DNA of 64,000 nucleotides from Nymphaea colorata (Eukaryota; Streptophyta; Magnoliopsida; Nymphaeales; Nymphaeaceae), in assembly GCF_008831285.2 (NCBI RefSeq), contig NC_045143.1:21164854-21228853 (forward strand), read 5' to 3'. The translations under genes and the position numbers were made by a program. Shown here piece by piece: positions 12,750 to 24,776 of the stretch. Numbering within the stretch: the stretch's first letter is position 1; each line of letters starts with the position of its first letter. The notes below the pieces were generated by a model that saw only the letters and a program-made list of their open reading frames with translations, was not told where the DNA came from and made no database searches.

Positions 12750-15700
12750 TTTTTATATTTTTCCCTTCCTATCCTTGGATCCTATTTTGTTCTGATTTCT
12801 CCCTTGTCTGACCTTATTTAATCTATAGCGACATGATTCATTCTTGAAATGGAAGATTGGTTTAATGTTAACTTGTAGAGCAGACATGTTGCTGCAGTAT
12901 ATCTTGGTGGGGTTTGTTATATGAATGTCTGCATCCTTGAATAAAAAAGAAAGCAATGTTAATTCAGCTGTTATAGATGCCATCGATCCATATTTTGCTT
13001 CAATTGTAGAGCGGTTGGATGTCTTTTAGTCATTCATGAGATAGCATTTGTTTCGATAAATGTGCAAAAACCAGTGGTGGACCATTGTGTCGCTTGGCAT
13101 CTAGCCCAATATGAATCAGAAAAACATGCAAACGAAATACTAACTGAGGTGAAAGCATACTTCTAAGTTCAATAGTTCCATGAACATATCTAAGTATTCT
13201 TTGAACTAGCAAAAGCAAACTTTGAGTAGGTTGTTGCATATATTGACTGATGTAGTTCAAGCTATAGGAGATCTTGGGACATGTAAACATGAGATATTGA
13301 AGACTGCCTACCAAGCTGCTATAGAGTGTAGGATTAGGAAATGGTGGATCGTGGATCTTGAGGAGGTGACCTAAAGTTTTAAATGAGAGGAGTCATAGTT
13401 GGTTTGCAAGCTGTTAGATCAACATGTTCTAAGAGACTATATGCATTCCTCTTTTGATTAAGAAAAATCCTTGAGGCGTTTTGAGTACCTCAATGCAAAG
13501 GAAGTGACGTAAACTTCCTAAATCCTTCATCAAAAACTCTTGATTAAGTTCAACAATGAAATCTTGAATAAAACAATTTCTGCTGCGGATCAAGCTTATG
13601 TCATCTGCATATAATGATAAAATTATGGTTCCCTTTTTATTATGGCAAATATAAAGAGATGAGTCAAACATTTGGAAAGTAGGAAAAATTCAAAACCTAT
13701 AGTACTATGCCTTTGGAACTTGCCGAAGCCCATAGAGAGCTTTATAAAGCTTGCATACATAACCAAGTTTGATAGGATCTTCAAATCCTTGTGGCTGTTC
13801 TACATAAACATTTTTTGCAAGTCCCCATGTAAAAATGCATTTTTTACATCAATTTAACTGATATTTAAATTTTTGGATGGCGCGATAGTCAAAATAATAT
13901 GAATTGTGGCACTGTTTATGACTGGTGAAAATGTTTCCATAAATTCAATGCTAGGAATTTGATTGAACCTGCGAGCCACTAGTCAAGCTTTTAGACAATC
14001 CAAGGTTCCATCACTTTTCAACTTAGTTTTGAAAACCTGCTTGGTGGAGATGAAATTCATGTCCAAGATTCGGTGTACTAGAGCCCATGTCTTGCTTCCA
14101 TTTCTTCCTCCATTGCTTTTACCCATGTTGGATACTTCAATGCCTCTTTAACTATTTTAAGTTCAAAGGAACCGTAAGAGCAATGAAGCACTTTAACTAT
14201 GCCATCTTTTTCCCTTCTACCATGGCATGTGAATTTTCATGAGAATGGTGGCTGTGGATCAGGTCTAAGATGTGGCATTGGTTCAACATGAGATGACTCG
14301 ATGGCCTCTTGGAGAGAGTTAGCATATGCAATATAAGAGTTATCATCAATGATAACAAGCGGTAGATTGTTACTTTGAGAAATTTCATGGTTCTCATTAT
14401 GGCAATGGATTCTAATGGGCCACTCTCAAGACCATCTATAGGACCACTCTTAGGAGCTCCTCATCTAACCTTTTGTCATCAAGTCATTCATTGTAGGTAG
14501 CACCTTCTTGAGAGTGAGATATTGCTGAAAGTAAACTTTTAAACTATTGAAAAGGGAATACAAATTCGTCAAAGACAACATTTCTAGATACAAAAATCTG
14601 ACCTGTTTGTGGATATAAGCATTTATAACCTTCATATGTTGAGCTATACCCTATAAAACACAGGGTAAAAATCTTGGCTCCAGCTTGTTCTTAACATTAT
14701 CCCGAAGATAAGGGAAGTAACATCTTCCGAAGACTCTCATGCATCCATAATCTGTGCTCTACCCAAAATTTTCTTGGGGCACTAAGATGAAACATCATAG
14801 CAAGGCTGAGTCCAACTATAGTTTGATGTCTGCATTCAGCCATTCCATTCTGTGGAGAGTTTTACGACAGACTTTTAAATGTTGAATTTCATATTCTTAC
14901 ATGTAGAAAGCAAGATTGTTACTATTAAATTTTCCACCTTTATCGGTTTGAAGAATTTTTATCCTTTTCCCAAACTAATTTTTCACAAACTTGTGAAAAG
15001 TTTTAAAAACCTCACAAAAACTCTGATTTGAACTGCATTAGATAAAACCAAATGAAACCAGTGCACCATCAACAAAAATTGCATGATATTTATATTGTTG
15101 AGATCCAATAACCGAGATAGGTCCTCATAGATCATACTGCACACGACCAAGAAATTCATCACAATCCTCTTCAATAGAAAGATGTGGAAGACAACATGAC
15201 TTAGCTAATTGTTGGAACGTAAAACCCTACTACTAGATGGGCCAACAACTCTAATGGCCTCTTTATTGATAAAGAACTCTACTATCTGCTGGTTGATGTG
15301 ACCAAGGCAATGATGCGACACTCCTTTATTTACTCCTCAAAATTTGGCTGAGAAAAACTCCTTGTAATCTCCTTGCAAAGCTGACACCATCCTTGCATTT
15401 TTCAGCATGTAAAGCCCATCATGTAAGTTCTGGATGCCACAATTTGTCATTCCTCTTGTCCTTCACAAGAAATTCATTATCCGAGAATTCAAAACATATG
15501 GAATGTCTCTTGTTAATTGATTCATGAGCAAATTTTCAGTTTAGAGTATCCCATACATGTTCGGAGTTTTTTAGGCTAACGACTAATCCCAATATTTCTT
15601 TGGATAAGGTTTCTATGATCCATCCGTGCAACAATAGGTCTCACTTTTGCCAACTTTGTAATTTGGAATGAATTCTTGTTCAGTTGTAGCTACATTGCCT

Positions 15701-15990
15701 CTATTATTACTGTTGCCATGAAGTTATTTGTCAAGGGAGTTTCCCCATTGACAAATCCTACCATGCCCTGACTCTCAATTAGTCCTAGCACCTGGATCTA
15801 CCATAGAAGGAAGTTGGACTGGGCTGATTCAATGGAAACGAAGTTGGCGATGTTAAAGTTGAAAGGATATGGGTATTTGGTGGAGGCAATTTGCAAGCTT
15901 TGTGTGACCATGAGATTGAATTACTGTACCATAACAAAGGTAAATGACATTACAGAAAGAAGGCAAAGAGCTCAATGAGCAAATATCATT
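12750..15990 (-). pseudogene. Old Ty1/Copia remnant, minus strand
   Basis: Copia domains run leftwards in the expected order. A gag start near 15900 has an 'SAQSNFLLW' context, and an integrase core lies at about 15200-14600 (HAIFVDG, then ILQTDKGG). An RT core follows at 13671-13429 (LYADDISLI, with LGSLRHFLCIEV after it), then 13314-13030 (MVGSLQYLMFTCPKISYSLN, YVHGT). RNase H is at about 13020-12830 (STIEAKYGSMASITAEL). Stops and frameshifts are frequent and I could not find LTRs or a primer binding site, so the insertion is old and probably incomplete. The gag start resembles that of the young Copia at 45 kb, so the two may be related. Confidence 0.8.
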
Positions 15991-16770
15991 ATTTATAACT
16001 TTTACTGTCACCAAAATTTTATTGCTTGTAAAATAGATTACAATGTCGGTTACAACCATCCATAAAATATTTCCCTTGAGTATTGCTACTACGGTAACTT
16101 TCTCCTTTAAATTCAAAATCTGTCTTATCTTTAGCTTGAAAAGTTACTTTATTTCCAGCTTTATCTGCATACTCAAAGTCTTCAACAGCTTCCTTCTTGT
16201 TTTGCCATTGGTAGCATCAGGAACGTCCTTTTATCTTTGAGATCCCTAAAATCACGTCCTCTTCCTTTACTTGGCTCCCTTGTCCTTTCCCATTGTAAGT
16301 TCCTTTTTTGCCCACTGTCATTCTTCTTTTTGATCGCATCAAATGTATACTTAAAAAACTATTATATTTTATGGTTCTTGTAATGAAAAATGAGTGGCCA
16401 TCTCTTTGTCGTGTCGTGTTCGCTTTTCCCGCAACCCAACCATGCTTCAACTTTAAAAAAGTCAGTATTCCTTGGGCATTGACACATAAATTGGGCTCAG
16501 ACATAAATCGGGCCACCACTTCTGTGGGAGTAGTCAATTCATAGAAGTAAATTTCATACTTACTATCAGACGAAATGTCAACAATATAAGCAGATTCTCT
16601 CTCCCTTCCTCACCCTCTCAATCTATTCAACTAAGCATTTGTGCAGGAAATTTCCAAAACAAAGGAAGAAGGAAAAAGGCTTCGGTGGAAGTGATCTTCC
16701 TAGCCCCAAAGCTCCATTCATGGACCATATATATCTAAGACCATGGAGTCAAGCAGATTAACAAGCAGAA
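15991..16770. other. 3' flank of LecRK-1; unassigned open frame
   Basis: A 106-codon minus-strand frame at 16217-16537 ends in a basic segment (KRRMTVGKKG). I cannot assign it to a family; it may be more of the Copia remnant or chance. The remainder is the 3' flank of LecRK-1. Confidence 0.3.
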
Positions 16771-18765
16771 TCAATCGGATTCGTCGTAGTCAGACTGCAT
16801 AGATCTGAAGGAAGGGAGACCTTTGTGCTCCGCTCCGTCGTCTTCGTAGAACACTGAACCCGGCAAGCCCATCGACTTGTGTATCGAGGCCTCACCGTTG
16901 AGGAATTGAACCACTTGACGCATTGTAGGCCTCGCCCCGGGCACCGCCTGCGAGCACAGCAGGCCAAGTTTCAGCATCAACTCAGCCTCCTCCTTCCCGT
17001 ACCTCCCCTCTAGCCTCCCGTCCACAGCCGCAGTAATGTCCCCCTTCTGCCACCACTCGAGCACCCACTCAGCCAAAATTATCTCCTCCTCTTCTCCACC
17101 ATTGCCACCTCTCCATGTATGAATCGGCCTCTTCCCGCACACCACCTCAAGAAGCAAGGCGCCATAGGCGAATACATCTGCAGAAACTGTGGCCTTCCCT
17201 GTTCTGTACAGTTCCGGCGCAAGGTAGCCTACGGTGCCCATGACGCCGGTCGTCTGCGGATTCTGGCCGTGCTCGTGAAGTCTAGCAAGCCCGAAATCTC
17301 CCAACCTTGCGTTCATTTCGCCATCTAAGAGGACGTTGCTGGCCTTCACATCCCTATGCACCACCACCTGCTCCCACCCTTTGTGAAGATACAGCAGCCC
17401 ATCAGCAATCCCCTTGAGGATCCTCATCCTCAGTTCCCAATTCAAGGTTGCCGCTTTTGTATCATCAAAGAGAAACTCATCGAGACTACCATTTGGCATG
17501 AAATCATACACAAGAAGGAGCTCATCCTGTCTTCTACACCACCCTTGCAGTCGAACAAGGCTTCTGTGAGTCACTCTCCCTAAGCTGGCGACCTCTGCTA
17601 CGAACTCTCTCAGTCCCTGTTTCCCATTGTGGGAGATCCTCTTCACTGCAACTTGGGTCGAAGTTCCTGGCATGACGCCTTTGTACACGCTACCAAAACC
17701 ACCAGTACCCAAAAGCCCCTTCTCTTTGAACCCGTCAGTGGCTTTATAGAGTGTCCTATACGAAAATCTATGTGGGTAGTCTAGTTCCCAAACTTCCATG
17801 ATATCAGCAAGCTTTTCCTTCTTCTTCTTCTGCATTTTATAAGCCACATACGAACAGGCTGTCGAGACAACGATCATGAACACTACTGCTATAACAGAGG
17901 CTATGATCACGTACTTCTTTTGTCTTGCTTTGTCATTTGGAACGGGAAGGGAAGGGAGTTGGGAGAGATAAAGAGATTGAGCTTCTCCATCGGTGGAGAA
18001 GCTCCATCCCATGATATAGTGATTGCCGGAGAGTTTTCCAACTCCAGAAGAGAAGCCAACATACATGAAGTCTTCGAGAACAGAGGAGAGATTGAGAGGT
18101 TGAGAAAGCAGAGGCCGGCTTGGCTTCACAGGTTCTGTCGATGGTGAAATACTGACGTTGAGGAGCTGCTGATCATTCTGGTAGTCTATCCAAGCGAAGA
18201 TCGGAAAGCCGCTTTGCAGGATGATGGTCTCGTTTGAATTGTTCGCTGCAAGGTAGGCAGCAGGAGCGGCAGAGACAGAAATCAAAGAGTTGATGTCGAT
18301 ACCGACATGGTTGTCGTTGATGTCCTTGAACATGGGGTCCTTGCAGGTGTCAAACTCGACAGCGAGTATGTGGTTAGAGGAATTGCCGAGGTTGGAGTTG
18401 TTGAAGAGGCCGAGGAAGTTGTTGACCGCCCCGCCGACGATGCCGTCGGTGGGGGAGAGGGCGAAGGCCAAGCCGTGACAGCTAGGGGCTTGGCTGGTGA
18501 TGGCGAAGACGAAACGGGTGCTGAAGGAGGTAACTGTGGCACTACTTGCAGAAGAAGAATCTTTGAAGCGAATGGGAAGAGGGTAGAAGCCGTGGCCCAT
18601 ATCCTCGACGTGAGAATCGCTCGTGAGGCGAAGAAGGCCATTGGAACTAATGGCGGCCATTCCGTCTAAGGTGAGGTTGGCTCCTTTGAAGCCATGGAAG
18701 ACGAAAGACTCCGCCATGGAGGCAGCGGTTTGGAACAGCAACAGAACCAGCATGAGAAGAGCCAT
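16771..18765 (-). CDS. L-type lectin receptor-like kinase (LecRK-1), intact
   Basis: A 664-residue plasma-membrane receptor kinase without introns. The first in-frame ATG is at 18765; an open frame upstream begins only at a GTG. Residues 1-17 are a signal peptide. A legume-lectin domain spans about 20-260 (FSTRFVFAI, HGLAFALSP, AVEFDT, HVGIDINSL, YVGFSSGVG). The transmembrane helix is at about 285-308, followed by the basic stop-transfer KMQKKKKEK. The kinase (about 345-620) has the glycine loop LGTGGFGSV (352-360), VAVK lysine 375, HRD 470-472, DFG 490-492 and APE 516-518, so it should be active and of the RD class. In the sugar loop, His stands before GLAF where legume lectins carry Asp, as is common in LecRKs, so monosaccharide binding is doubtful. 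The motifs resemble LecRK clade IV; that placement and a role in defence or stress signalling are family-level inference. Confidence 0.95.
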   Translation of the reverse strand: MALLMLVLLLFQTAASMAESFVFHGFKGANLTLDGMAAISSNGLLRLTSDSHVEDMGHGFYPLPIRFKDSSSASSATVTSFSTRFVFAITSQAPSCHGLAFALSPTDGIVGGAVNNFLGLFNNSNLGNSSNHILAVEFDTCKDPMFKDINDNHVGIDINSLISVSAAPAAYLAANNSNETIILQSGFPIFAWIDYQNDQQLLNVSISPSTEPVKPSRPLLSQPLNLSSVLEDFMYVGFSSGVGKLSGNHYIMGWSFSTDGEAQSLYLSQLPSLPVPNDKARQKKYVIIASVIAVVFMIVVSTACSYVAYKMQKKKKEKLADIMEVWELDYPHRFSYRTLYKATDGFKEKGLLGTGGFGSVYKGVMPGTSTQVAVKRISHNGKQGLREFVAEVASLGRVTHRSLVRLQGWCRRQDELLLVYDFMPNGSLDEFLFDDTKAATLNWELRMRILKGIADGLLYLHKGWEQVVVHRDVKASNVLLDGEMNARLGDFGLARLHEHGQNPQTTGVMGTVGYLAPELYRTGKATVSADVFAYGALLLEVVCGKRPIHTWRGGNGGEEEEIILAEWVLEWWQKGDITAAVDGRLEGRYGKEEAELMLKLGLLCSQAVPGARPTMRQVVQFLNGEASIHKSMGLPGSVFYEDDGAEHKGLPSFRSMQSDYDESD

Positions 18766-18780
18766 GATCGACACGGCTCC

Positions 18781-18827
18781 TGATCTCCTCCAGTCTCTCT
18801 GATCTCCTCCAGTCTCTCTGATCTCTT
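18781..18827. repeat. 19-bp tandem repeat in LecRK-1 5' leader
   Basis: Two perfect copies of tgatctcctccagtctctc (18781-18799 and 18800-18818) and a partial third. They lie 16 bp upstream of the ATG, so they are probably in the 5' untranslated leader. LecRK-2 and LecRK-3 lack this duplication. Confidence 0.85.
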
Positions 18828-18832
18828 TCGCT

Positions 18833-18849
18833 CCTTCAAATTTTGAAGG
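18833..18849. promoter_or_regulatory. Palindrome in LecRK-1 upstream leader
   Basis: CCTTCAAATTTTGAAGG has eight perfectly paired positions around a central base and lies about 68 bp upstream of the ATG. On the gene strand it follows 'tccca'. LecRK-2 and LecRK-3 have counterparts at the equivalent place (31581-31602 and 51693-51709). Its role is unknown: it could be a binding site for a dimeric factor or a small RNA hairpin. Confidence 0.45.
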
Positions 18850-21800
18850 TGGGAGCGAGCGAAAGCTTTTGATCTGGACTTCTCTGCTTTTCGTGCAAGA
18901 GACGGACTCCTCCTGATTGCCGCCGGAGAGTCAATTGCTAACGTGCGTTCATTCAACAAAGGGCAGCAACTCAGGGACCGGATCAGACAGACGGCGCGCG
19001 ACAAACGGATGATGGTAAAGCTCTAGGAATCCGTCAGGGATTGTGCCTTATCACGTAGTCCTGCCGTGGGGCCACTACAGGCGGCTGAATTTGGTCGGCT
19101 TGCTGCCTAACTTTTTTTTTTTGTTGGTACGTCGGCAGAGTTTTAGGTAAATTAACTGAGTTGTCCGCACTAACACCAGACTCCGCAGTCGCGGATAGGT
19201 GGATTGTTATTTTTTATTTTATGTCATTAAAAACTGTTGCAAAAAGTTTATTCACGGACAATACATAGTTGTTAGCAATACAATATACTTTTTAGCATAG
19301 TTTTAATGATACAAAATAAAAAAAAATAATTGTCAAAACAAGTTAACTCAGTTGGCCGCACCTACGCTTATTTAATGGGTTGGACTGAACCTAATCACCG
19401 GCTTTACTAAGGTTAGAGTATCTAACTGTTTAAGGTTATTTTCCATGGTTAAGGTGGAATATTTTTAGTCTTACTATATTTTAAAATTCATGATTTTTTT
19501 TTTACTATGAGAAATTAATAGACGATCTATTACATGTGTGTGTTTGAGGCAGGAGCCATTCATTGAAATAAATAGATAGTTGAGAGAAAAACAAAGAAAA
19601 AATATATAAACTAATACTAGATGTCAAAAAATGATAATTAGATGCTAAACAAATAGTGCGGCTTGTACTGTGCAATTATTCCTAGGCTGGGCTGTGACCA
19701 CCAGGCAAGAGGTAGGCTTCCTTCAAGCCCACCAAGGCTTCCTAAGCATTTAGTGGCCCAGCGGTGCCTGACCTAGTGTTCGGACCTAATCCACACTAGA
19801 ATGATTCAAAGCAGCAGCTAAAATAATTATGGTACATCTTGATATCTAGTAGGACACAAAGTACTTGAGAAATTAATTTAGAGAAAACATTCTCAACTTC
19901 GTATCATGCAATTTGTGTAGTTGTAATTTCATCTATAATTTCCTCTAGACCCTTTTTAGGTGGAACTAAACTTCTACATCTATATAATTGACGTCGTGCA
20001 TTATGCATTAAACATATTATAATAGTTCTCTTTTTTATAGAAGAAAAATTTCCTTTTGACCAAACTCATACAAAAATAAGTAAATCCTACTTCTTTTGCC
20101 AGTATTTTGTCAAACCAGCGTGGAATAACCTGCCACTTCCAGATTCTTTTTCTGGTGCTCTTTTAGACAAATCTTTTCTATCTTTCAAACGAGGCAAAAG
20201 ATTTGCCAGTTTCGGAATGAAAATTATCAAAAAATTTAAGGAGAAAATGACTCGTAAAGGATTATTATGTATGCATTTAAAATGAATGCTTTATCTCTTA
20301 TTTAATTTTGTGTTTTTGATAAACAACTCCCATTAATATGTAACCTATATTTAGCATAGAATGAGAAACGCTCCAACAAATTAAGTTTAACGGCTTTGAG
20401 AACTTCAAAATCCTTAAAAAAAAAAGTTAGTGCTTCCTATAGATGGGAGATGATTGTGCCGCCCACTGTTTGGTGCATGCAATTTAGTGTTTCATGTATT
20501 TTATTTAAAATCTGACTGCTTCCACGAATAAAGAAGATTCCAAAGTATAAGAATTAAGAGAATGCAGAAACTTAAAATGTAAACAATATTGAATTGTAAG
20601 CTAAGAAAGGAAACCGATGTTTGTTATAGAATGCAATATCGCCAGGCACCATATCAGTTTAAGTGCTTATGGAATGGCATATCGGCCGAAAGGAACTTTT
20701 ACATATTGGCCTTGCATCATAATATTTTTGTCAATCTAAAACAAATTAAAATATGTTAAATTAATTTAATTAAAATTGGCAATCTTGCTCATCAGCATCA
20801 GTTAGCCCCATGCGGACTGATATCTACATGTCACAATTTTCATTTTTTCTAAACATATAATTTTTTTGAGTATATATTTGCACTTATTTGTGCAGTGGGA
20901 TGTAAAACCCTATACTAGAAAATGAGTGAACTTGCAGTCGGATGAATGTGGACAACACCATTTAAAAGCTCTGCAACACATAATACAGTAATAACCTGTA
21001 AATGGGCATTGAAATACACATCATACAGTAATCACCTGTAAGTGGGCATTGAAATATCTGTGCACTCTTTGTATTGTTTGAACTATCATCTTATGCTGAC
21101 ATTTTGCAACCCCAGCCATACTTCGTATAGTTGCTCAAGATGATAACATTTTGAATAATTAATGTTCAAAGTAAAATTAGATTTCTAATTAGTGGAAAGT
21201 TTTAGTTTATACTTAGCGACCTTCACACAGTTGTTTAAGGTCATGGTTTGGATAATTAATGTTCAAATTAGTTAAAATGAAGATTTATAATTGGTTAAAA
21301 GTTCTTCCCTTTTGTTCATTATGCTGGGGAAGCGGTGAAGCTGGGGTCGGTTTATTTGGGAGTCGTTAAGGAGATTGAGTTGCGTTGGCTGGGGGCATTT
21401 TTGAAATGTTTATAAAATAATGGCCGTTTTAGACTTTTTTCATTTTCCCACACCCTATTTACCTTTTAAAAAAGCTTTTTTTTTTTTAGAATTTTAACGA
21501 GGACATTTTGGTCATTGAACATCCACGTGCAAAATTGTTCACAGAGGTGTGCACATAACCAGGTTTGGTCATTAGGTCGAAGGAAGAACCTTCTATCATA
21601 TTATAAACCTAAGTTTGACGGTGATATGTTCATACACTTAATTTGTTGAAAGGTCCATCTGTACTCCACCTACTCACTAAGAAGAAGAATAAGAAAAAAC
21701 AAAAGAAGAAAAGAGTGGGGAAGAGGAATTTACATGTCTTCATGAGCTGGAGTCCTACTGCGAGAGAAGTAACAGGGATATGCTGCAAGATGGAGGTCCG

Positions 21801-22324
21801 AACCACAGGCCAAGGTCCCTGCCAGATGCATCCATTGCACGGGAAGCAACAAAGGGAGATAGATTTACCTAGGGGTGAAGCCAGAAAGTTTTCGTTGAGG
21901 GGATCGACGGGGATCGACTTAAAGTAACTAAATTTTAAATTTTGACATGAACCGAAATATTATTTTTCAAAATTTTTATGTAAGATAAGTAACTTTTTTT
22001 AATTTACACATAAATATAAATTTAAAAAAAAATGAGGTGGGGCCATGGCCCATGGGAGTCCACAGATTTACAAAAGGCAGAAAATTGGTTTTGAAATAAA
22101 TCGGAAACCGCGCAAACAGACTTTGTTTTGAGAGTTTTCGTTCCAAGATAGCCGCATTTGCTGGCTTCTTCCTATTAAGCTCGTGTGAGGGAACGTGTCG
22201 TTCATGTTGTTGGACCTAGGAATGGTCCCAAACTGGTGCTAAGGACCTGTTCCAGTAACATATTTGTTGTACCATTTGGTTAAAGGTCTATTAATACTCC
22301 ACCTACTCACTAATAGTTAAGAAT
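18850..22324. other. LecRK-1 promoter flank and non-coding spacer
   Basis: No coding region is recognised. A short direct duplication of about 45 bp lies at about 20970-21055 ('cctgtaa(a/g)tgggcattgaaata'). A second diverged pair lies at 21120-21300 ('gataattaatgttcaaa'). An A-rich segment at 21670-21715 makes a Lys-rich frame that I regard as chance. Confidence 0.4.
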
Positions 22325-22878
22325 CACTACAACATGGAAGACTTTTAGTAACACAGATTTTTCACTGTTCAACATTTTCAGAAATGAAAATCACCGTTAC
22401 AAGCTATGTTACTAATAAACTCGCGATACTGGCCTCAAGGGGCATAGCGTAGCTGGTTGAGCTAGGGGCCTGTACTAAGGTAGGTCTCTAGTTCGATTCT
22501 CGTGGGTGCTATGTTCCTGTGTCTTAAGGCGGTAGGGTGCGGCATCTAAGCTGAAGGATGCACCGTTGCTATCGCTGACACCGACACAGCTCAGGACCCC
22601 GGAGGCAGGGGGAATGGGGGGGCCTTCGGGCCTTTTTCAGGCTTTGGGATTAATACCCCTTGCTCACCCGAAATAAACTCGCGTTACTGAATCAATTATA
22701 AATGAAACTAAATGTTTGTTACTAATGATTCATGACCACCGATGAAAAGTCTATGCTGCAAATTTGGGCTTGCATAAGTAGCGGTGGGAGCCTAACTTGG
22801 TTTTAGTAATGGTAACTTGGTTGCAAAATCATTTTTGTAACGAAATTTCTGCGTTACTATTTTTTTTTCTCTTATAAG
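22325..22878. mobile_element. MITE-like element with CACTA-type left end
   Basis: The left end reads CACTACAACATGG and then 'agtaacacag'. Near 22850 the reverse complement reads 'agtaacgcag', which gives subterminal inverted similarity. 'Gttactaat' and 'gcgttact' motifs recur inside. The right terminus is decayed and no target duplication was found, so the boundaries are approximate. A SINE is inserted within it. Confidence 0.4.
22431..22671 (+). mobile_element. tRNA-derived SINE (241 bp) with 17-bp target duplication
   Basis: A pol III split promoter is visible: box A tagcgtagctgg (22445-22456) and box B gttcgattc (22491-22499), spaced as in tRNA genes. The 5' part resembles a tRNA but the body continues for a further ~170 bp, so it is not a functional tRNA. 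The flanks are aataaactcgcgatact (22414-22430) and aataaactcgcgttact (22672-22688), a 17-bp target duplication with one mismatch. There is no coding capacity; mobilisation would need LINE machinery in trans. Confidence 0.88.
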
Positions 22879-23363
22879 AACCCTCCGGCTTCCTGAATTG
22901 ATGCCTCGTTGTCAGATTAAGAAGGGAAATATGGACATGATTTCACATCTAAAGAAAATAAAAGTACTTACTGATGCCCTTAATGCATGCAGCTGATCAT
23001 CACATGATTGTTGATGAGTACCTCAATCAAATCACTTCAAAAGAACTTTGTGAAAAGTATGAAAGTTTTACTTGCATCACTGCAGAGTCAAATTTCCTCT
23101 TCTGTCCTATGTTCAGTTGTGTGATAATCAAGCGAAACAATTATTAACTCATGGAGAATTTTAATCTTGATCAATTACTTGATGCCTCTAAGGTGATCAA
23201 TCAAATTGCCTTTAAGAGTTATTTGGCAATAATAACAATATTTTACTATCTTATGTATTTGCTCCAAAAATTGGTGCTAATCAATCAATCTGTCCCAATT
23301 TTTGAAGCAGGTAGATACATATGATAGAAACATACTATTACTATTCTCAAATGGCCCCTTAGT
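22689..23363. other. MITE right flank and non-coding spacer
   Basis: The first part continues the MITE-like element. Beyond about 22880 a decayed phrase 'catctaaagaaaataaaagta' and its surroundings may be old Copia gag, but I cannot support it with motifs. Confidence 0.3.
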
Positions 23364-23750
23364 TAGGGCTGCCAATGAATCATATTTAAATTGGATATAT
23401 AATTAAACATATCTGTTTTTTCGTATATCAAATATTTATATTCAAATGCAAATGAAACAAAAAAAGTTATATCTAATTTTGAATCCGAATCTGAATTTTA
23501 AACTATATCTGACCAACTTTCAAAAGGCAAGGGCATTAAATATAGGATATTTATTTAAAATAAGATCTGATCCAAATCCAATTCCAATTGGATATTATGT
23601 ATATCTGGATCCGATTAGATGTCATTTTCTAAATCTGAATCGGATATGATTTCTCAATTGAAAGTATTTTTTTTTTCACGTCTGAGTTTTTGTGAAGCAG
23701 TTCGGTCGGATATCGAATCTAAATTGAATATATTGACATCTATACCCTTA
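23364..23750. mobile_element. Candidate MITE with 'ggat(a/c)tga' repeats
   Basis: The left end tagggctgccaatgaat and the reverse complement of the right end (taagggtatagatgtcaat) are alike, and the inside is rich in 'ggatatc/ggatccg/gaatctg' words. The design resembles common plant hAT-type MITEs, but no matching 8-bp flank was found. Confidence 0.35.
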
Positions 23751-24108
23751 ATGCTATTTAAGGCTGATGTAGAGGGTATGGCTTCTAACATGGTCAAGGC
23801 CATGGATGAAATCAGTATATATGGATGCAATTAATTTCAGAATACTTCGCAGCATCAAACACCAAAAAAATTGTGGATCAAAATGCTTTGAACCAACAAG
23901 ATCCCATAAAAAAGCAAAAAAAGGAAGGTCCCATAACCAGTCATTATTGTAGCCATAAGAGTGATCATGCCTTCTCAAGCAACATCGTTGGTAGCAATGA
24001 ACATATTGAGAACAAGAAAGCTTATGAAGAAGCTGACTTTAAAATGATTTGTAATAATCATTAAACTCGGTTTCTCCTAAAGAAGATATACCAGTTCCTG
24101 TTGATTTC

Positions 24109-24776
24109 TATTACTTCAACAAAGTTTAGATTGCAAACAAAAAACCAGAGTAATGTGTAAACAGCCAGTAAACAGACTTATGTATGAGATATTGAGAAAG
24201 TGAATGGATAAGATAGAAAATTAGAGAAGCTAAATCACACAAAAGACAACAAATACATGGTTCGGATAGGCTGTTTGTCTTCCTACATCCACTAGGAGAA
24301 CACATCAGGATTCACTATTATATGAAGCCTCAAGTACAATGACATCAGAGATACTGAAACAAGTAAACCCCTTAGAAAACAGTACTGCTACACCAGTGAC
24401 ACTCTGCCCCCAAATGCTCCCTCTGTCATCTGTATGTTTTTCCCACTTCAAAACTGAAAACATACCTGTTTTTATAAATACAATAGAGAATAACTGCCCA
24501 AAAAACCTTCACAAACGTGATGATCTTCAAGAGGACGAAGATCACTCGATCGCAACGCTCCACCGTTGGATTACAACACCTATTAATGAAGAAACTACAA
24601 CAAGAGAGAGAGTTGGGTAGTGGAGGCTCCATGTTTATAGAAGCTCTACCAAAATAGCATACCACAACAAAAAGAAAGAAAAAGGGAAAACCCTTACATA
24701 AAGCGAAAGAGGGTTTTTGAACAAAGACAAAAATGCTCATTGTTGACTTGTATATGACCAAGTCAAAATAATAGCA
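24109..24776 (-). repeat. 3' LTR of the 24-29 kb Copia
   Basis: 668 bp, matching 28760-29432. The terminal TG/CA is decayed to TA at its inner gene-strand end (the plus strand starts tattac where the partner has tgttat). Confidence 0.9.

Noticed and set aside
18772-18774. LecRK-1 start at 18774
   Set aside because: That codon is GTG; the first in-frame ATG is 18765 and leads directly into the signal peptide. The LecRK-2 open frame likewise begins at a TTG (31542); the ATG is 31536.
21643-21927. 94-codon plus-strand frame starting Lys-rich
   Set aside because: It begins in an A-rich run, matches no family I know, and is isolated in non-coding spacer.
22431-22505. A tRNA gene
   Set aside because: Box A and box B are present, but the acceptor stem does not pair and the unit continues into a longer body with target duplications; it is a SINE.
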